A stretch of DNA of 64,000 nucleotides from JAIBBG01 sp040381475 (GCA_040381475.1 JBEIHH010000007.1:1-64000); one strand, 5' to 3'; shown: positions 54,885 through 63,925, counted from the first letter of the stretch. Numbers and translations are program-made. Notes: generated by a model not told the origin, from the sequence alone.

Positions 54885-55348
54885 TTTTTACGAAAATTTT
54901 GTGTTCCACGTGAAACGGTCGCAGCGAGTATTTTCATCCAGATTTTTAGGTGTTTTTCTTCAGCTTTTCTCATGGATGCGATGTCTGTTTTTTTCTTGTC
55001 TTTATATCCTGCAAGATGCATAACTCCATGAATAATAACGCGATAGAGTTCGTTTTCAAATTCCACTCGATTTTTGAAAGCATTGTGTTCAACACGTTCA
55101 AGACTGATGAATATGTCGCCACTAAGTGATTTTTCACTTGAATAATCGAAGGTGATAACGTCAGTGTAATAGTCATGATGTAGAAATTGTCGATTCAAGG
55201 AGAGAAGGTATTCATCAGAACAGAAAACGATTGATATTTGACCGCAGATGCGTTTTTCAGCTACGATTGAGGCCTTAATGCAGCCTTTTAGCCTGATCTT
55301 GTGCTTTAGTTGAAAGGAAACACCCTCCTGATGGAATGAAATCGCCAT
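54881..55348 (-). CDS. ybeY: Endoribonuclease YbeY
   Basis: YbeY is a zinc-dependent RNase in rRNA maturation and ribosome quality control. The 155-residue protein has TDVITFDYS and the active-site segment IHGVMHLAGYKDK. Two histidines of the H-x3-H-x5-H motif are present; the third is replaced (GYKDK rather than GYDH), a variation I recall in other Bacteroidota YbeY proteins. The start is the ATG at 55348. A frame from 55393 exists, but an exact -7 element lies between the two starts. It forms an operon with mnmG (4-bp overlap). Confidence 0.9.
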   Translation of the reverse strand: MAISFHQEGVSFQLKHKIRLKGCIKASIVAEKRICGQISIVFCSDEYLLSLNRQFLHHDYYTDVITFDYSSEKSLSGDIFISLERVEHNAFKNRVEFENELYRVIIHGVMHLAGYKDKKKTDIASMRKAEEKHLKIWMKILAATVSRGTQNFRKK

Positions 55349-55355
55349 TAGCCTG

Positions 55356-55363
55356 CAAAAATA
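55356..55363 (-). promoter_or_regulatory. -7 element of ybeY-mnmG
   Basis: On the minus strand TATTTTTG matches TAnnTTTG and lies only 7 nt before the ybeY ATG at 55348, implying a leaderless or near-leaderless transcript. A perfect palindrome, TTGTTAACAA, lies just upstream (about 55384-55393). Confidence 0.45.
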
Positions 55364-55543
55364 GGTTTTTAACAGACGAACAGTTGTTAACAATGTTCAT
55401 AATTGCTTTTGAGGATCAGACAATGCTGTTCTATGGCCAATTTGCCAGTAATATCAGGCACTGAGTCTTCTAGAACCTGAAGCTGTGTGTTGTGGCCTGC
55501 TCATGACGATACTTTCGATTGACAACGCCAACTGTTGCCAACC

Positions 55544-55573
55544 CGGCAAAAAAAAGACCGCCAATAGCGGTCT
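55544..55573 (-). terminator. Terminator of the DUF4175/anti-sigma ATPase pair
   Basis: On the minus strand AGACCGC-TATTG-GCGGTCT forms a perfect 7-bp stem directly followed by a run of Ts and GCCGGG. It stands about 22 bp after the stop of the ATPase gene at 55596. Confidence 0.85.
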
Positions 55574-55595
55574 GATATCTGATGAGACAAATGTG

Positions 55596-56021
55596 TTATG
55601 CCGGTTGTTGTTCTAACACCGCAAAATCTAGCACCACTATGCGGCCTTGATCTTGAAATTCGCAGTTATCTGCTAATTTGCGCATAAGGAACACACCACG
55701 GCCATGAGGCTTTTCAATGTTTTCAGGAGCTGTTGGATCTGGAAGATTGTTGTAATCAAATCCCGGGCCCTCGTCTTCAATCACAAACCGGATGTTTTTC
55801 TCGTCCAGAACGTCGAACGTAATCGTCACCTGTTTTGTTGAATCGAGTTTATTGCCGTGTACAATAGCGTTATTGACCGCTTCTGTCATTGCAATCAGCA
55901 ATTCACCGTAATAGTCCTCCTTCACGTTGTATTCTGCACAAACGTCGTCAATTAACTTTTCTGCGACATGTATATTTTCCAGTACGGAAGGAAACTTAAG
56001 TGTTCTTTTGGATGAAGCCAT
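55596..56021 (-). CDS. Anti-sigma factor-like ATP-binding protein (RsbW/SpoIIAB type)
   Basis: This 141-residue single-domain GHKL ATPase resembles RsbW/SpoIIAB serine kinases that bind sigma or anti-anti-sigma factors. The N box is EAVNNAIVHGNKLD, the G1 box DEGPGFD, and the G2 region HGRGVFLMRKLAD. No STAS-type anti-anti-sigma gene or sigma factor is adjacent. I took the ATG at 56021 as start; the frame also contains a TTG at 56027. It follows the DUF4175 gene by 12 bp and is presumably co-transcribed. Confidence 0.88.
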   Translation of the reverse strand: MASSKRTLKFPSVLENIHVAEKLIDDVCAEYNVKEDYYGELLIAMTEAVNNAIVHGNKLDSTKQVTITFDVLDEKNIRFVIEDEGPGFDYNNLPDPTAPENIEKPHGRGVFLMRKLADNCEFQDQGRIVVLDFAVLEQQPA

Positions 56022-56033
56022 TGACAACGGGTT

Positions 56034-59000
56034 TTATTGGGCGCCTAATTTATTGAAATACGAATTTACTTTTTCCTTGTAATAAGGTTTCAATGATGGC
56101 GGAACAGTTTTCAACAGTTCGGTCTCCTGTTCTTTTCTCCTCATGTATTCTTCGTATTTCAACGGATTCGAGGTGGGGTAATCCCGCGCTTCATTGCTTT
56201 TTCTCTCGTTGTCCTTGTCCCTTGTGCGCTCCGCTTCTTCGGCTTTTAGCAATCTAATCTCAATATCACGCTGTCGCCTCAACGTTTCCTCGTCTATCTG
56301 GTTGTTCACAATGTCCCTCTGAAGTTCTTCCATTTCTTTGGCGATCTGTTTCAATTCATTGCCATTACCACTTCCGTCCTGATTGAGTTCTGCGGCCTTT
56401 TCTTCAACGGCCTTTCTTATAGCCGCCTGTTTTGCCGCGGTTTCAGCCAATTGCTGACTAAGTTGCTGGCTTTGTCCGGGAGTTTTACCTTGATTTTTGC
56501 CTTGTTTTTTCAATTCTTCCAGTTGTTTGGAAAGACCTTCCTGCATTTTTTTCAATTGGCCCGCGCTGGGCTTAGGCTTGCTGCCATTTCCTCCGGGTTT
56601 GTTGCAACTACCGCTTCCCGGCTTGCTGTTGGCGGCCTGCATCTGCATTTGTTTCAGGGCTTCGTCAAGCATCAGTGCGAGATTATTGAAGCTGGTCATG
56701 ACGTATTGCTGTGAAGAAGTGATTTGCGGTGTACGGCGCTCCGGAACACCCTCGAGAGCCTTGGTCATGTTTTCATTCACCAGGTTTATTTCATGGTTCA
56801 CTGACGCGCTTATCTGAGGCACTCGCTTGCTGAGAGCGAAGAGTGAATCTTCCACCATTTTAGCGTCGTCTTTTAGTTTGCGCTGTGTATGCCCCAACTT
56901 GTTATAGTTTGGATCCTTGCTGTCGATACTGTTAAAATCGCTCATCAGAGACTCCTGATCGAAGCTGAGGGTAATGATGTTTTCAAGCAAAGCACGCAGC
57001 GCATCCATGTCTTCTTCCTGTTGTTCCTGTTCGCCAGACTGCATAGCCATGTCCATCTGATTCGCCATTTGTTTCATTTTCTGGGCGGCGCTTTTTTGTG
57101 ATTTTGACGCGTTGCTTTTTTTGTTTTTATTCAGTTCGTCACTGCTCTTTTCCTGCTCCTGATCGATTTCCTCTTGCTGTGGCTCAGTGTCAGGCATGGC
57201 GTTAGGGTTCTCCAGTTCTTCATTGAGTTTTTCGAGTTCTTTCATTTCTTCTTGCAGCTTGTCGAATTCCTTGTTCAACTCATCTTGTTTTTCCTTGAGT
57301 TCCTTACTATCGCTGTTTTTCTGCTCGCTTTCTTCTCCAAGTTTTTCCTGCTCTTCCGCAAGCTTCTCAAGCTTGTCGATAGTCTTCTCCATTTTTTGTT
57401 CCCATTCCATCTGCTTGAATTGTTCAAGCGCGCGGTCGAGCTCCTTTTCAAGGTCTTCGTTAGAAAGGTCCATTTTTTCCAGTTCCTTTTGAATCTCCTC
57501 TTTGTTCAACTCTTCCATGAGTCTCTGCATCTCCTCCATGAGTTTTTCCAGCTCCGGAGTCATTACTTCATTCATGAGCTGCTCCAGCTGCTTTTGTTTT
57601 TCGAGCAGCGACTCATTGGGTTTGTTGAACTCGTTTTGTTTCTGATTTTTTTCTTCGTTGTTTTTCTGAATTTCCTCAACCTGTTTTTGCAGCTCTTCCT
57701 GACGTTTCAGCAGTTCCTCCAGCTTCTTTTTATCCTGCCAGTTCATTTCTTTTTTGTCGAGAAGTTGACGCTGTAATTCCTCCAGTTGTTTTTCCAGTTG
57801 CTTGGCTTCATCAATACTTTCTTCAAGTTTTTCTTTGATATTTTCGTTTTGTTTATCGATGTTTTCGTCAATTTCTTCCTCGGTTGGAACCGCATATTCG
57901 CGCAATCCGGTGGTAGCAGATTTGCTGCCATTGAAGCCATCGTTGTCCCAGATTTCAAAGTAGTATTCAATTTTATCACCGGGTTTCACACCTATTTCGC
58001 TGAGATCCCAGCTATGAAAAAATTCATCACTTGTGTTTTCGTTTGAAACAGGAATCTCGGTTGTTTTGAGAACGTTTTCCTGTGTTCCGTCCTCCCGAAA
58101 AGTGAATCTGTAATTGAATGTTAGTCTTCGAAAACCATAATCGTCTTTCACTTCACCGGTGAAATAAAGCCAGCTGAACGAAGTGCTGTCCCGTTCTTCT
58201 CTGGCCGCAATCATGGGGTGAAGGTCGGGAATTACCTGAATTCTGTATTGGATACTATCACCACTGCGGATATATTGATTGGCTGTCTGGATGGTGTATT
58301 CTAATGAGTTAACAGCGGTCATGTTAAATGAGCTTTTGTCGCTGCTGCCGGGTAGTACATAGGTGCTATCGGCCACTGTCAGGTTGAGATAATCGGTATT
58401 TCGTGTAAAAAAATTCCAGTTGATTTGGGTTCCTTGCGGAACAAGAATGTCACCAGTATTCGAAATCTTTTCATCTACACGTTTCACATATGTGGGGTAG
58501 TTGAGTTCGATTTTGAAATCAACCAATCTTGGAGCAGGAATGACCCGGAGTTCGTATTGATCAGAGAAGTAGCCACCAGCCGAAAAAGCAAAGCTCACAT
58601 CCTCATTTACTTTTTTGAAAGTATAACTGAAGTTCACCGGGCTCTCTCTGTTTAGCAGGAATCGTTCATTGTCATTTACCAGATAAACCTTGTCTGGAAT
58701 TTCTCTTCCTGAAATTTCGATATTTACTTTGAAGTCTGTGTTTTCTGCAGTTGTCAGATTTTCGTTTTTCACAGCAATGGTAAAGGGAGCTTCTTCAGCA
58801 ATGATCTGACCGTGACGAATGAGTCTTTCGGTTGGTTTGGTCAGAATGCTTGGGGCAGCAAAAAGAAGAACGACGATAATTGCAAGAGGAGGCAAAACCC
58901 ACTTGAGGTATCTCCTGTTTTCCCTCAGATCGATGGCGCTTGAAAACGGTACCGGTCGCAGATCGCGCATTTTCTGTGAAATGCTGGCCTCAATCAATGA

Positions 59001-59384
59001 GTTGTCTTCAGCACCCTGGTTGAGGTTTTTGAGCTGAAGTGTGTTGAGGAGTTTATCCTGAACATTTGGAAAGTGATTGCCGATAATCTCAGCTGCTTTT
59101 TCATGGCTGATGGTACTACCCAACCGCAGCATTTTGGTCATTGGAATAACAAAAAAACGAACCAGAACAAATGAAGCTGCGGCGATGAATGCCCAGAACA
59201 GAAAGGTCCGCATTGCAATGTTGAAACGTCCGAAATACTCAAGTAATGTAACAAGCAGGTAGGTTCCAAGAATAAGCGCAAGTGCGTAAATCGCACCGCG
59301 GATCATTTTGTTTTTATAATACTTTCTGATGAATTGATCCAGCCTAAGTAATAGCTGTCCATATTCGCTTTGATTTTCTGCCAT
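56034..59384 (-). CDS. DUF4175 family large membrane protein with long coiled coil
   Basis: This protein of about 1116 residues has two N-terminal transmembrane segments (about 28-50 and 58-80) and one near 165-185 (LKWVLPPLAIIVVLLFAAPS). A large beta-rich, probably periplasmic region follows to about 515. A Glu/Lys/Gln-rich coiled coil then runs to about 760 and a helical, Gln/Lys-rich C-terminus completes it. The overall layout matches DUF4175, whose function is unknown. The start is the ATG at 59384; the frame continues to a TTG at 59396. It heads an operon with the anti-sigma-type ATPase. Confidence 0.9.
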   Translation of the reverse strand: MAENQSEYGQLLLRLDQFIRKYYKNKMIRGAIYALALILGTYLLVTLLEYFGRFNIAMRTFLFWAFIAAASFVLVRFFVIPMTKMLRLGSTISHEKAAEIIGNHFPNVQDKLLNTLQLKNLNQGAEDNSLIEASISQKMRDLRPVPFSSAIDLRENRRYLKWVLPPLAIIVVLLFAAPSILTKPTERLIRHGQIIAEEAPFTIAVKNENLTTAENTDFKVNIEISGREIPDKVYLVNDNERFLLNRESPVNFSYTFKKVNEDVSFAFSAGGYFSDQYELRVIPAPRLVDFKIELNYPTYVKRVDEKISNTGDILVPQGTQINWNFFTRNTDYLNLTVADSTYVLPGSSDKSSFNMTAVNSLEYTIQTANQYIRSGDSIQYRIQVIPDLHPMIAAREERDSTSFSWLYFTGEVKDDYGFRRLTFNYRFTFREDGTQENVLKTTEIPVSNENTSDEFFHSWDLSEIGVKPGDKIEYYFEIWDNDGFNGSKSATTGLREYAVPTEEEIDENIDKQNENIKEKLEESIDEAKQLEKQLEELQRQLLDKKEMNWQDKKKLEELLKRQEELQKQVEEIQKNNEEKNQKQNEFNKPNESLLEKQKQLEQLMNEVMTPELEKLMEEMQRLMEELNKEEIQKELEKMDLSNEDLEKELDRALEQFKQMEWEQKMEKTIDKLEKLAEEQEKLGEESEQKNSDSKELKEKQDELNKEFDKLQEEMKELEKLNEELENPNAMPDTEPQQEEIDQEQEKSSDELNKNKKSNASKSQKSAAQKMKQMANQMDMAMQSGEQEQQEEDMDALRALLENIITLSFDQESLMSDFNSIDSKDPNYNKLGHTQRKLKDDAKMVEDSLFALSKRVPQISASVNHEINLVNENMTKALEGVPERRTPQITSSQQYVMTSFNNLALMLDEALKQMQMQAANSKPGSGSCNKPGGNGSKPKPSAGQLKKMQEGLSKQLEELKKQGKNQGKTPGQSQQLSQQLAETAAKQAAIRKAVEEKAAELNQDGSGNGNELKQIAKEMEELQRDIVNNQIDEETLRRQRDIEIRLLKAEEAERTRDKDNERKSNEARDYPTSNPLKYEEYMRRKEQETELLKTVPPSLKPYYKEKVNSYFNKLGAQ

Positions 59385-59501
59385 TTTCTTCAACAATTGC
59401 CTTCTGATTGTACCCGCTGTTCGCGATGGGGTTCATTTTCAACGGCCGAAACCATCCACTGACCCAAAATGCAACTACGCCAACGCAAGCCGAACCTCAA
59501 A

Positions 59502-59523
59502 ATTATGCAACATGCTGCATAAT
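59502..59523. promoter_or_regulatory. Perfect 8-bp inverted repeat upstream of the DUF4175 gene
   Basis: ATTATGCA-ACATGC-TGCATAAT has perfect 8-bp arms around a 6-nt centre, about 118 bp before the DUF4175 start. No T-run follows on either strand, so an operator is likelier than a terminator. The remainder of 59397-59582 shows nothing else. Confidence 0.45.
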
Positions 59524-59582
59524 CGCGGGTATTGTTAGTGAGTTTAAGAAATTTAACGAACACAAGCAGATGAATAGCGCGA

Positions 59583-59837
59583 CTATTTAAACTCAGCATA
59601 ATTCCAGATGCCCACCATTTGCTCGCGGATAAAGCTTCTGGCAATATCATAAACATTGTCTTGAGTCACGTACCACACCGTTTTTAGCATATCAGTATCA
59701 GCACGCAGTTTAGTAAGCTTTACCACTTCTATGCCATGAATCTTTCGCTCATTGCGTTCGAGCCAATCAATGTGATCCAGACACTCTTGCTTATCCCGGT
59801 AAAAAGAACCGTTGCGCTCAATGATTGCTTTTCTCAC
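59583..59837 (-). CDS. Hypothetical 84-aa protein coupled to a T9SS protein
   Basis: The frame begins with GTG, which overlaps the TGA of the preceding T9SS protein gene (GTGA), a strong sign of translational coupling. The protein is charged and cytoplasmic-looking (MRKAIIERNGSFYRDKQEC, DHIDWLERNERKIHG, WYVTQDNVYDIARSFI). It has no signal peptide and no family I know. Confidence 0.6.
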   Translation of the reverse strand: MRKAIIERNGSFYRDKQECLDHIDWLERNERKIHGIEVVKLTKLRADTDMLKTVWYVTQDNVYDIARSFIREQMVGIWNYAEFK

Positions 59838-61576
59838 TTGCGGATCCAGCGAATATTATCGTTCCCGATTTTCGTGAAATAAACACCCGACGGATAATCG
59901 GCAACATTCAGAGTTATAAGCTGGCCATTGCGCTGGACGAATTTAAGCTCCATTGTTTTACCAAGAATATCATGAATGGAGATATTGGACGATTCGGAAT
60001 TGTTTGTGAGTTTGAATGAGATAATATTCTCGGTCGGATTTGGGTATGCCTTCAGGCCATTGATGTTGTATTCATCAACACCTACTTCAAGAACGTACAC
60101 TTCGCTTTCTGAAGTGCAGCCATAATCCGTAGTGACCTCAACCATGTAGTTACCGGGATCGACGACTGAGAGATATGAGTTTGTTTCACCATCGAGAGGC
60201 AGGCCATTGTAGAACCAAACGTATGACTCATAAATGTCTGCTACTGACATTTCACCCGCCGTGGCATCGTATGCAATGGTAAGCGGGGCACAATAAATCA
60301 GAGTGTCGCTGACCGCTGAACAACCGAATGTATTTGTAACCAAGGCGTAATAGACGCCTCCTTCTGTGAAATCAAGAGTACTTTCAAAGCTATCGTCCAA
60401 AGGATTTCCATTGAGATACCATGTAACCGTAGCGATATCATCAGCACTCACGATAAATGTGTTGCCGCTTTGAGTAAGCGCAGGGTCGGGTATTGGGAAA
60501 ACAGTGATCGTTGTTGAGTCTGTAATTTCGGTTGTGGTTTCAAGAGCGATTGTGACAAACCCCGTTGTACCATTTCCAACATTGAAGAAATTTGAGCCAA
60601 CTGCCAGGTCCACTGCGGCGGCGCCCAAATCATCGTCCTGTGTGATGTCGTCTTCATCGAAGAACTGGATGGAGTAGGGAGGATTGGAGAGTGGCAAAGA
60701 AGGAAGTTCCCACGCAGTAGAAGTGACGTTGTCTGTTGTTGATGAAGTATAAACGGCGGATGAACTTCCGTCATAGAGCACAAAATATACGTCCGCCTCA
60801 CTGATCAGATCGTCGAAGTCACCGCTCCAGTTCTCGCTGAAGCTGACCGCGTTCACCTCAGTCAGTTTCAGGTCTGAAACAGTTGTGGTCAAAACGGCTG
60901 TGTATTCACCGGCCTCTGCGTAGTTTACGGTTGCGGGACTGGCGCCATCAGCAGTTAAACCATTTCCAAAATCCCAGTTGTAAGTTGTAATTGAAGGGGC
61001 GGGGATTTCGATCAGGGCCTGATAAGTCACATCAACTTCACCACAACCTGCGATGTTGTCGTATGAAAAGGAATTAGCACTTCCTTCTCCCGGTACCACA
61101 ACCAAAGTCAAGGTGAATGACTGTGACTGACTTGCCTCAAAACCAAAAACCTCAACCAGGGCGTTGACGGTAATGACGATGCTGTAGGTTCCGGGCAGGA
61201 GAGGCACACCGCAGATGGTAGCGCATCCGAGACCATCTCCTTCCGATGGGTAGAATACGCCGTCATCATCGTTGATTGTAAATTCAAGACCGAACGGAAG
61301 ACCTGAAACCGAAGCAACTGTTACTGATAATAATGTTGCCTCGATACCGGTGCCGGGATCAGTAATTAAAGGGGGCATGAAAAACGTCAGTTGTTCTTCA
61401 TAATACACTCCGGCAGTAGCGTCATCTGGAAAGAGAGGACAAAGAGCGGGTAGCCCATCTGAGCTTATGCATGTTTCGTCTGGAGTGCATTCCGGGCATT
61501 GACTGTTTGCAAGCAAACAAATTCCGGAAAGGAACACAGCGAGTTGAGATCGGAGGCAACGGTAAAAAGAATTCAT
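59834..61576 (-). CDS. Secreted PKD/Ig-repeat protein with type A T9SS tail
   Basis: This 580-residue exported protein has a signal peptide (MNSFYRCLRSQLAVFLSGI). A Cys-containing segment follows (CPECTPDETCISSDG). A cadherin-like module, a PKD domain at about 205-260 (YNWDFGNGLTADG...AEAGEYTAVLTT) and a C2-like stretch with acidic residues (FFDEDDITQDDDLGAA) come next. Two Ig-like domains (VTWYLNGNPLDDS, YVWFYNGLPLDGE) lead to the sorting tail KAYPNPTENIISFKL. The ATG at 61576 was chosen because the 72 extra codons of the longer frame (from 61792) lack secretory character and overlap the divergent gmhA gene. Function is unknown, probably surface attachment. Confidence 0.9.
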   Translation of the reverse strand: MNSFYRCLRSQLAVFLSGICLLANSQCPECTPDETCISSDGLPALCPLFPDDATAGVYYEEQLTFFMPPLITDPGTGIEATLLSVTVASVSGLPFGLEFTINDDDGVFYPSEGDGLGCATICGVPLLPGTYSIVITVNALVEVFGFEASQSQSFTLTLVVVPGEGSANSFSYDNIAGCGEVDVTYQALIEIPAPSITTYNWDFGNGLTADGASPATVNYAEAGEYTAVLTTTVSDLKLTEVNAVSFSENWSGDFDDLISEADVYFVLYDGSSSAVYTSSTTDNVTSTAWELPSLPLSNPPYSIQFFDEDDITQDDDLGAAAVDLAVGSNFFNVGNGTTGFVTIALETTTEITDSTTITVFPIPDPALTQSGNTFIVSADDIATVTWYLNGNPLDDSFESTLDFTEGGVYYALVTNTFGCSAVSDTLIYCAPLTIAYDATAGEMSVADIYESYVWFYNGLPLDGETNSYLSVVDPGNYMVEVTTDYGCTSESEVYVLEVGVDEYNINGLKAYPNPTENIISFKLTNNSESSNISIHDILGKTMELKFVQRNGQLITLNVADYPSGVYFTKIGNDNIRWIRK

Positions 61577-61650
61577 GCGAAATATTTTTACGAATATATA
61601 GGAATAATTTGTCAGTGGGGTAGGAGGAAAGAGCGTATTAACTTCGCCCC

Positions 61651-62217
61651 ATGAATCAAATCCGCAAACATTTTGAAGAAGCAAACAGATTGCTGGTTGA
61701 ATTGCTGGCGAATGAGGGTTTTGTGAAATCGGTTGAATCGGCGGGTTCTTTGATGCTGGAATCACTCCGCTCAGGAGGTAAAATAATTTCATGTGGTAAT
61801 GGTGGAAGCATGTGCGACGCCATGCATTTTGCTGAAGAGCTCAGTGGTAGGTACCGTGAAAACCGCCCTGCGATTGCAGCGGTGAGCATCAGCGACCCGT
61901 CGCACATCACGTGCGTAGGTAATGATTACGGATTTCAATTTGTTTTTTCCAGGTATGTTGAAGCCATTGGAAAATCAGGAGATGTGCTTCTTGCCATTTC
62001 GACAAGCGGCAATTCTGTGAATGTGATTGAAGCGAGTAAGTCGGCACAGGCTCGCGGAATGAAAGTGGTTGCGTTAACAGGAAAGAATGGAGGAGAATTG
62101 AAAAATCACTGCGACGCGGAGGTTCGAGTGCCCTGGATGGAATACGCGGATCGTGTGCAGGAAGTTCACATCAAGGTGATTCATTCATTGATTGACTACA
62201 TCGAACGCGGCTACTGA
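61651..62217 (+). CDS. gmhA: Sedoheptulose 7-phosphate isomerase (phosphoheptose isomerase)
   Basis: GmhA converts sedoheptulose 7-phosphate to D-glycero-D-manno-heptose 7-phosphate, the first step of LPS core heptose synthesis. The 188-residue SIS-domain protein matches the family: GGKIISCGNGGSMCDAMHFAEEL, then LAISTSGNSVNV and the C-terminal His in EVHIKVIHSLID. A near-match to the -7 consensus (TAACTTCG, 61639-61646) lies 4 nt before the ATG. No other heptose gene is nearby. Confidence 0.94.
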   Translation: MNQIRKHFEEANRLLVELLANEGFVKSVESAGSLMLESLRSGGKIISCGNGGSMCDAMHFAEELSGRYRENRPAIAAVSISDPSHITCVGNDYGFQFVFSRYVEAIGKSGDVLLAISTSGNSVNVIEASKSAQARGMKVVALTGKNGGELKNHCDAEVRVPWMEYADRVQEVHIKVIHSLIDYIERGY

Positions 62218-62288
62218 TCGCGAATAAAAATATTTAACCAGTTACAACCCGATCACGAAGGGTTGCAACACATATACCTTTAACCCGA

Positions 62289-63827
62289 ATGCTCATCAAG
62301 ACATTTGGCAGTGCCGTTTTTGGCGTAAGCGCTGCTACAATTACCATAGAAGTAAATGCGGATCGTGGTGCCCAGATGGCAATAGTTGGTTTGCCTGACA
62401 GCGCTGTCAAGGAAGCTCAGCAACGTATTAAGGCCGCCGTTTCGAATTGCGGATATGTATTGCCTATTCGCAATATCACTATCAACATGGCTCCAGCCGA
62501 TCTGCGCAAAGAAGGCGCTGCGTATGACCTGCCCCTTGCTATTGGATTGCTTGCTGCGTGTGAAGTCATTCCCGGAGAGCTTTTGGATAAGTACATCATC
62601 ATGGGCGAACTATCACTGGATGGCGGAGTGAAGGCGATCAAGGGAGTTTTGCCGATCGCAATACAAGCCAGAAAGGAAGGTTTTACCGGCATGATAGTTC
62701 CTTCGCAGAACGCAAGAGAAGCAGCCATCGTAGGTGAGCTAGATGTCTTTGGCGTGGATAACATCAAACAAGTGGTAGATTTTTTTGCCGGTAACAATCA
62801 GTTGGAAAAAACGATTGTGAACACACGAGAAGAGTTCAGCCAAAGACTGGAAAACTTTTCAGTTGATTTTTCCGATGTAAAAGGACAGGAGAATATTAAG
62901 AGAGCATTTGAAATTGCTGCGGCAGGAGGTCACAATGTTGTATTGATTGGCCCGCCCGGTGCGGGAAAAACTATGCTGGCAAAAAGACTGCCTACCATTC
63001 TTCCTCCAATGACATTGCCCGAGGCGCTAGAGACCACCAAGATTCACAGCGTTGCAGGCAAGTTGCGTAAAGAAGACTCACTCATTAGCGTGCGACCTTT
63101 TCGCGCTCCGCACCATACAATCAGCGATGTAGCTTTGGTGGGCGGAGGAAGCTTTCCACAACCCGGTGAAATATCATTGGCACATCATGGAGTCTTGTTT
63201 CTTGATGAGTTGCCGGAGTTCAAGCGCACGGTTCTGGAGGTCATGCGCCAACCGCTTGAAGATCGCTATATAACCATTTCGCGCAGTAAGTTTTCGATTG
63301 ATTATCCTGCTAGCTTTATGCTCATAGCCAGCATGAATCCCTGTCCTTGTGGGTTTTTTAATCATCCTGAAAAAGAATGTTCGTGTGGTCCGGGCGTCGT
63401 ACAGAAATATCTCAACAAGGTGAGTGGACCGTTGTTGGATCGAATAGACATACACATTGAAGTAACACCGGTTTCGTATGACAAACTCAGTGAGAAAAGA
63501 AACGGTGAAGCAAGTGCACCAATACGCGAAAGGGTGGTTCATGCTCGTGAAGTTCAGGCCACAAGATTTATTGGCCGAAAGTCTGTGCATTGCAATGCGC
63601 AAATGGATAGCAAGACGTTGAAGCAAGTTTGTGTTTTGGATGAAACAGGGCATCAACTATTGCGATCTGCGATGGACCGGCTCAAGCTGTCAGCCCGTGC
63701 ATATGACAGAATATTAAAAGTTTCACGTACGATTGCGGATCTTGCCGGAAGCACCGATATCAGAGCTGAGCATTTGGCGGAGGCTATTCATTACAGAAGT
63801 TTGGATAGGGAGAATTGGGCGGGGTGA
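62289..63827 (+). CDS. YifB/ComM family Mg-chelatase-like AAA+ ATPase
   Basis: The 512-residue protein matches the ComM/YifB family: N-terminal Lon-substrate-like region (VNADRGAQMAIVGLPDSAVKE), AAA+ core with Walker A (GPPGAGKTMLAKRLP), Walker B (VLFLDELPEF) and the Mg-chelatase C-terminal region with a four-Cys-like zinc cluster (NPCPCGFFNHPEKECSCGPG). ComM is a hexameric helicase in natural transformation in some bacteria; elsewhere function is unproven. A hairpin CAACCC/GGGTTG (62245-62265) and a near -7 element TACCTTTA (62275-62282) precede the start. Confidence 0.94.
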   Translation: MLIKTFGSAVFGVSAATITIEVNADRGAQMAIVGLPDSAVKEAQQRIKAAVSNCGYVLPIRNITINMAPADLRKEGAAYDLPLAIGLLAACEVIPGELLDKYIIMGELSLDGGVKAIKGVLPIAIQARKEGFTGMIVPSQNAREAAIVGELDVFGVDNIKQVVDFFAGNNQLEKTIVNTREEFSQRLENFSVDFSDVKGQENIKRAFEIAAAGGHNVVLIGPPGAGKTMLAKRLPTILPPMTLPEALETTKIHSVAGKLRKEDSLISVRPFRAPHHTISDVALVGGGSFPQPGEISLAHHGVLFLDELPEFKRTVLEVMRQPLEDRYITISRSKFSIDYPASFMLIASMNPCPCGFFNHPEKECSCGPGVVQKYLNKVSGPLLDRIDIHIEVTPVSYDKLSEKRNGEASAPIRERVVHAREVQATRFIGRKSVHCNAQMDSKTLKQVCVLDETGHQLLRSAMDRLKLSARAYDRILKVSRTIADLAGSTDIRAEHLAEAIHYRSLDRENWAG

Positions 63828-63925
63828 TCTTTGAATAATTGGGGAAGTGTTTTATTTTATTGTAAATTGTGCTGATTATACGCAGATTTTCTCTGAAGCA
63901 TATGCCAACATTAAAACGCCACTTC

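Noticed and set aside
57174..57776. 200-aa plus-strand frame rich in Phe, Leu and His
   Set aside because: It is the reverse complement of the Glu/Lys/Gln-rich coiled coil of the DUF4175 gene, which lacks stop codons on the opposite strand for compositional reasons.
59390..59656. 88-aa minus-strand frame before the DUF4175 gene
   Set aside because: It overlaps the coupled 84-aa gene and has no protein-like features.
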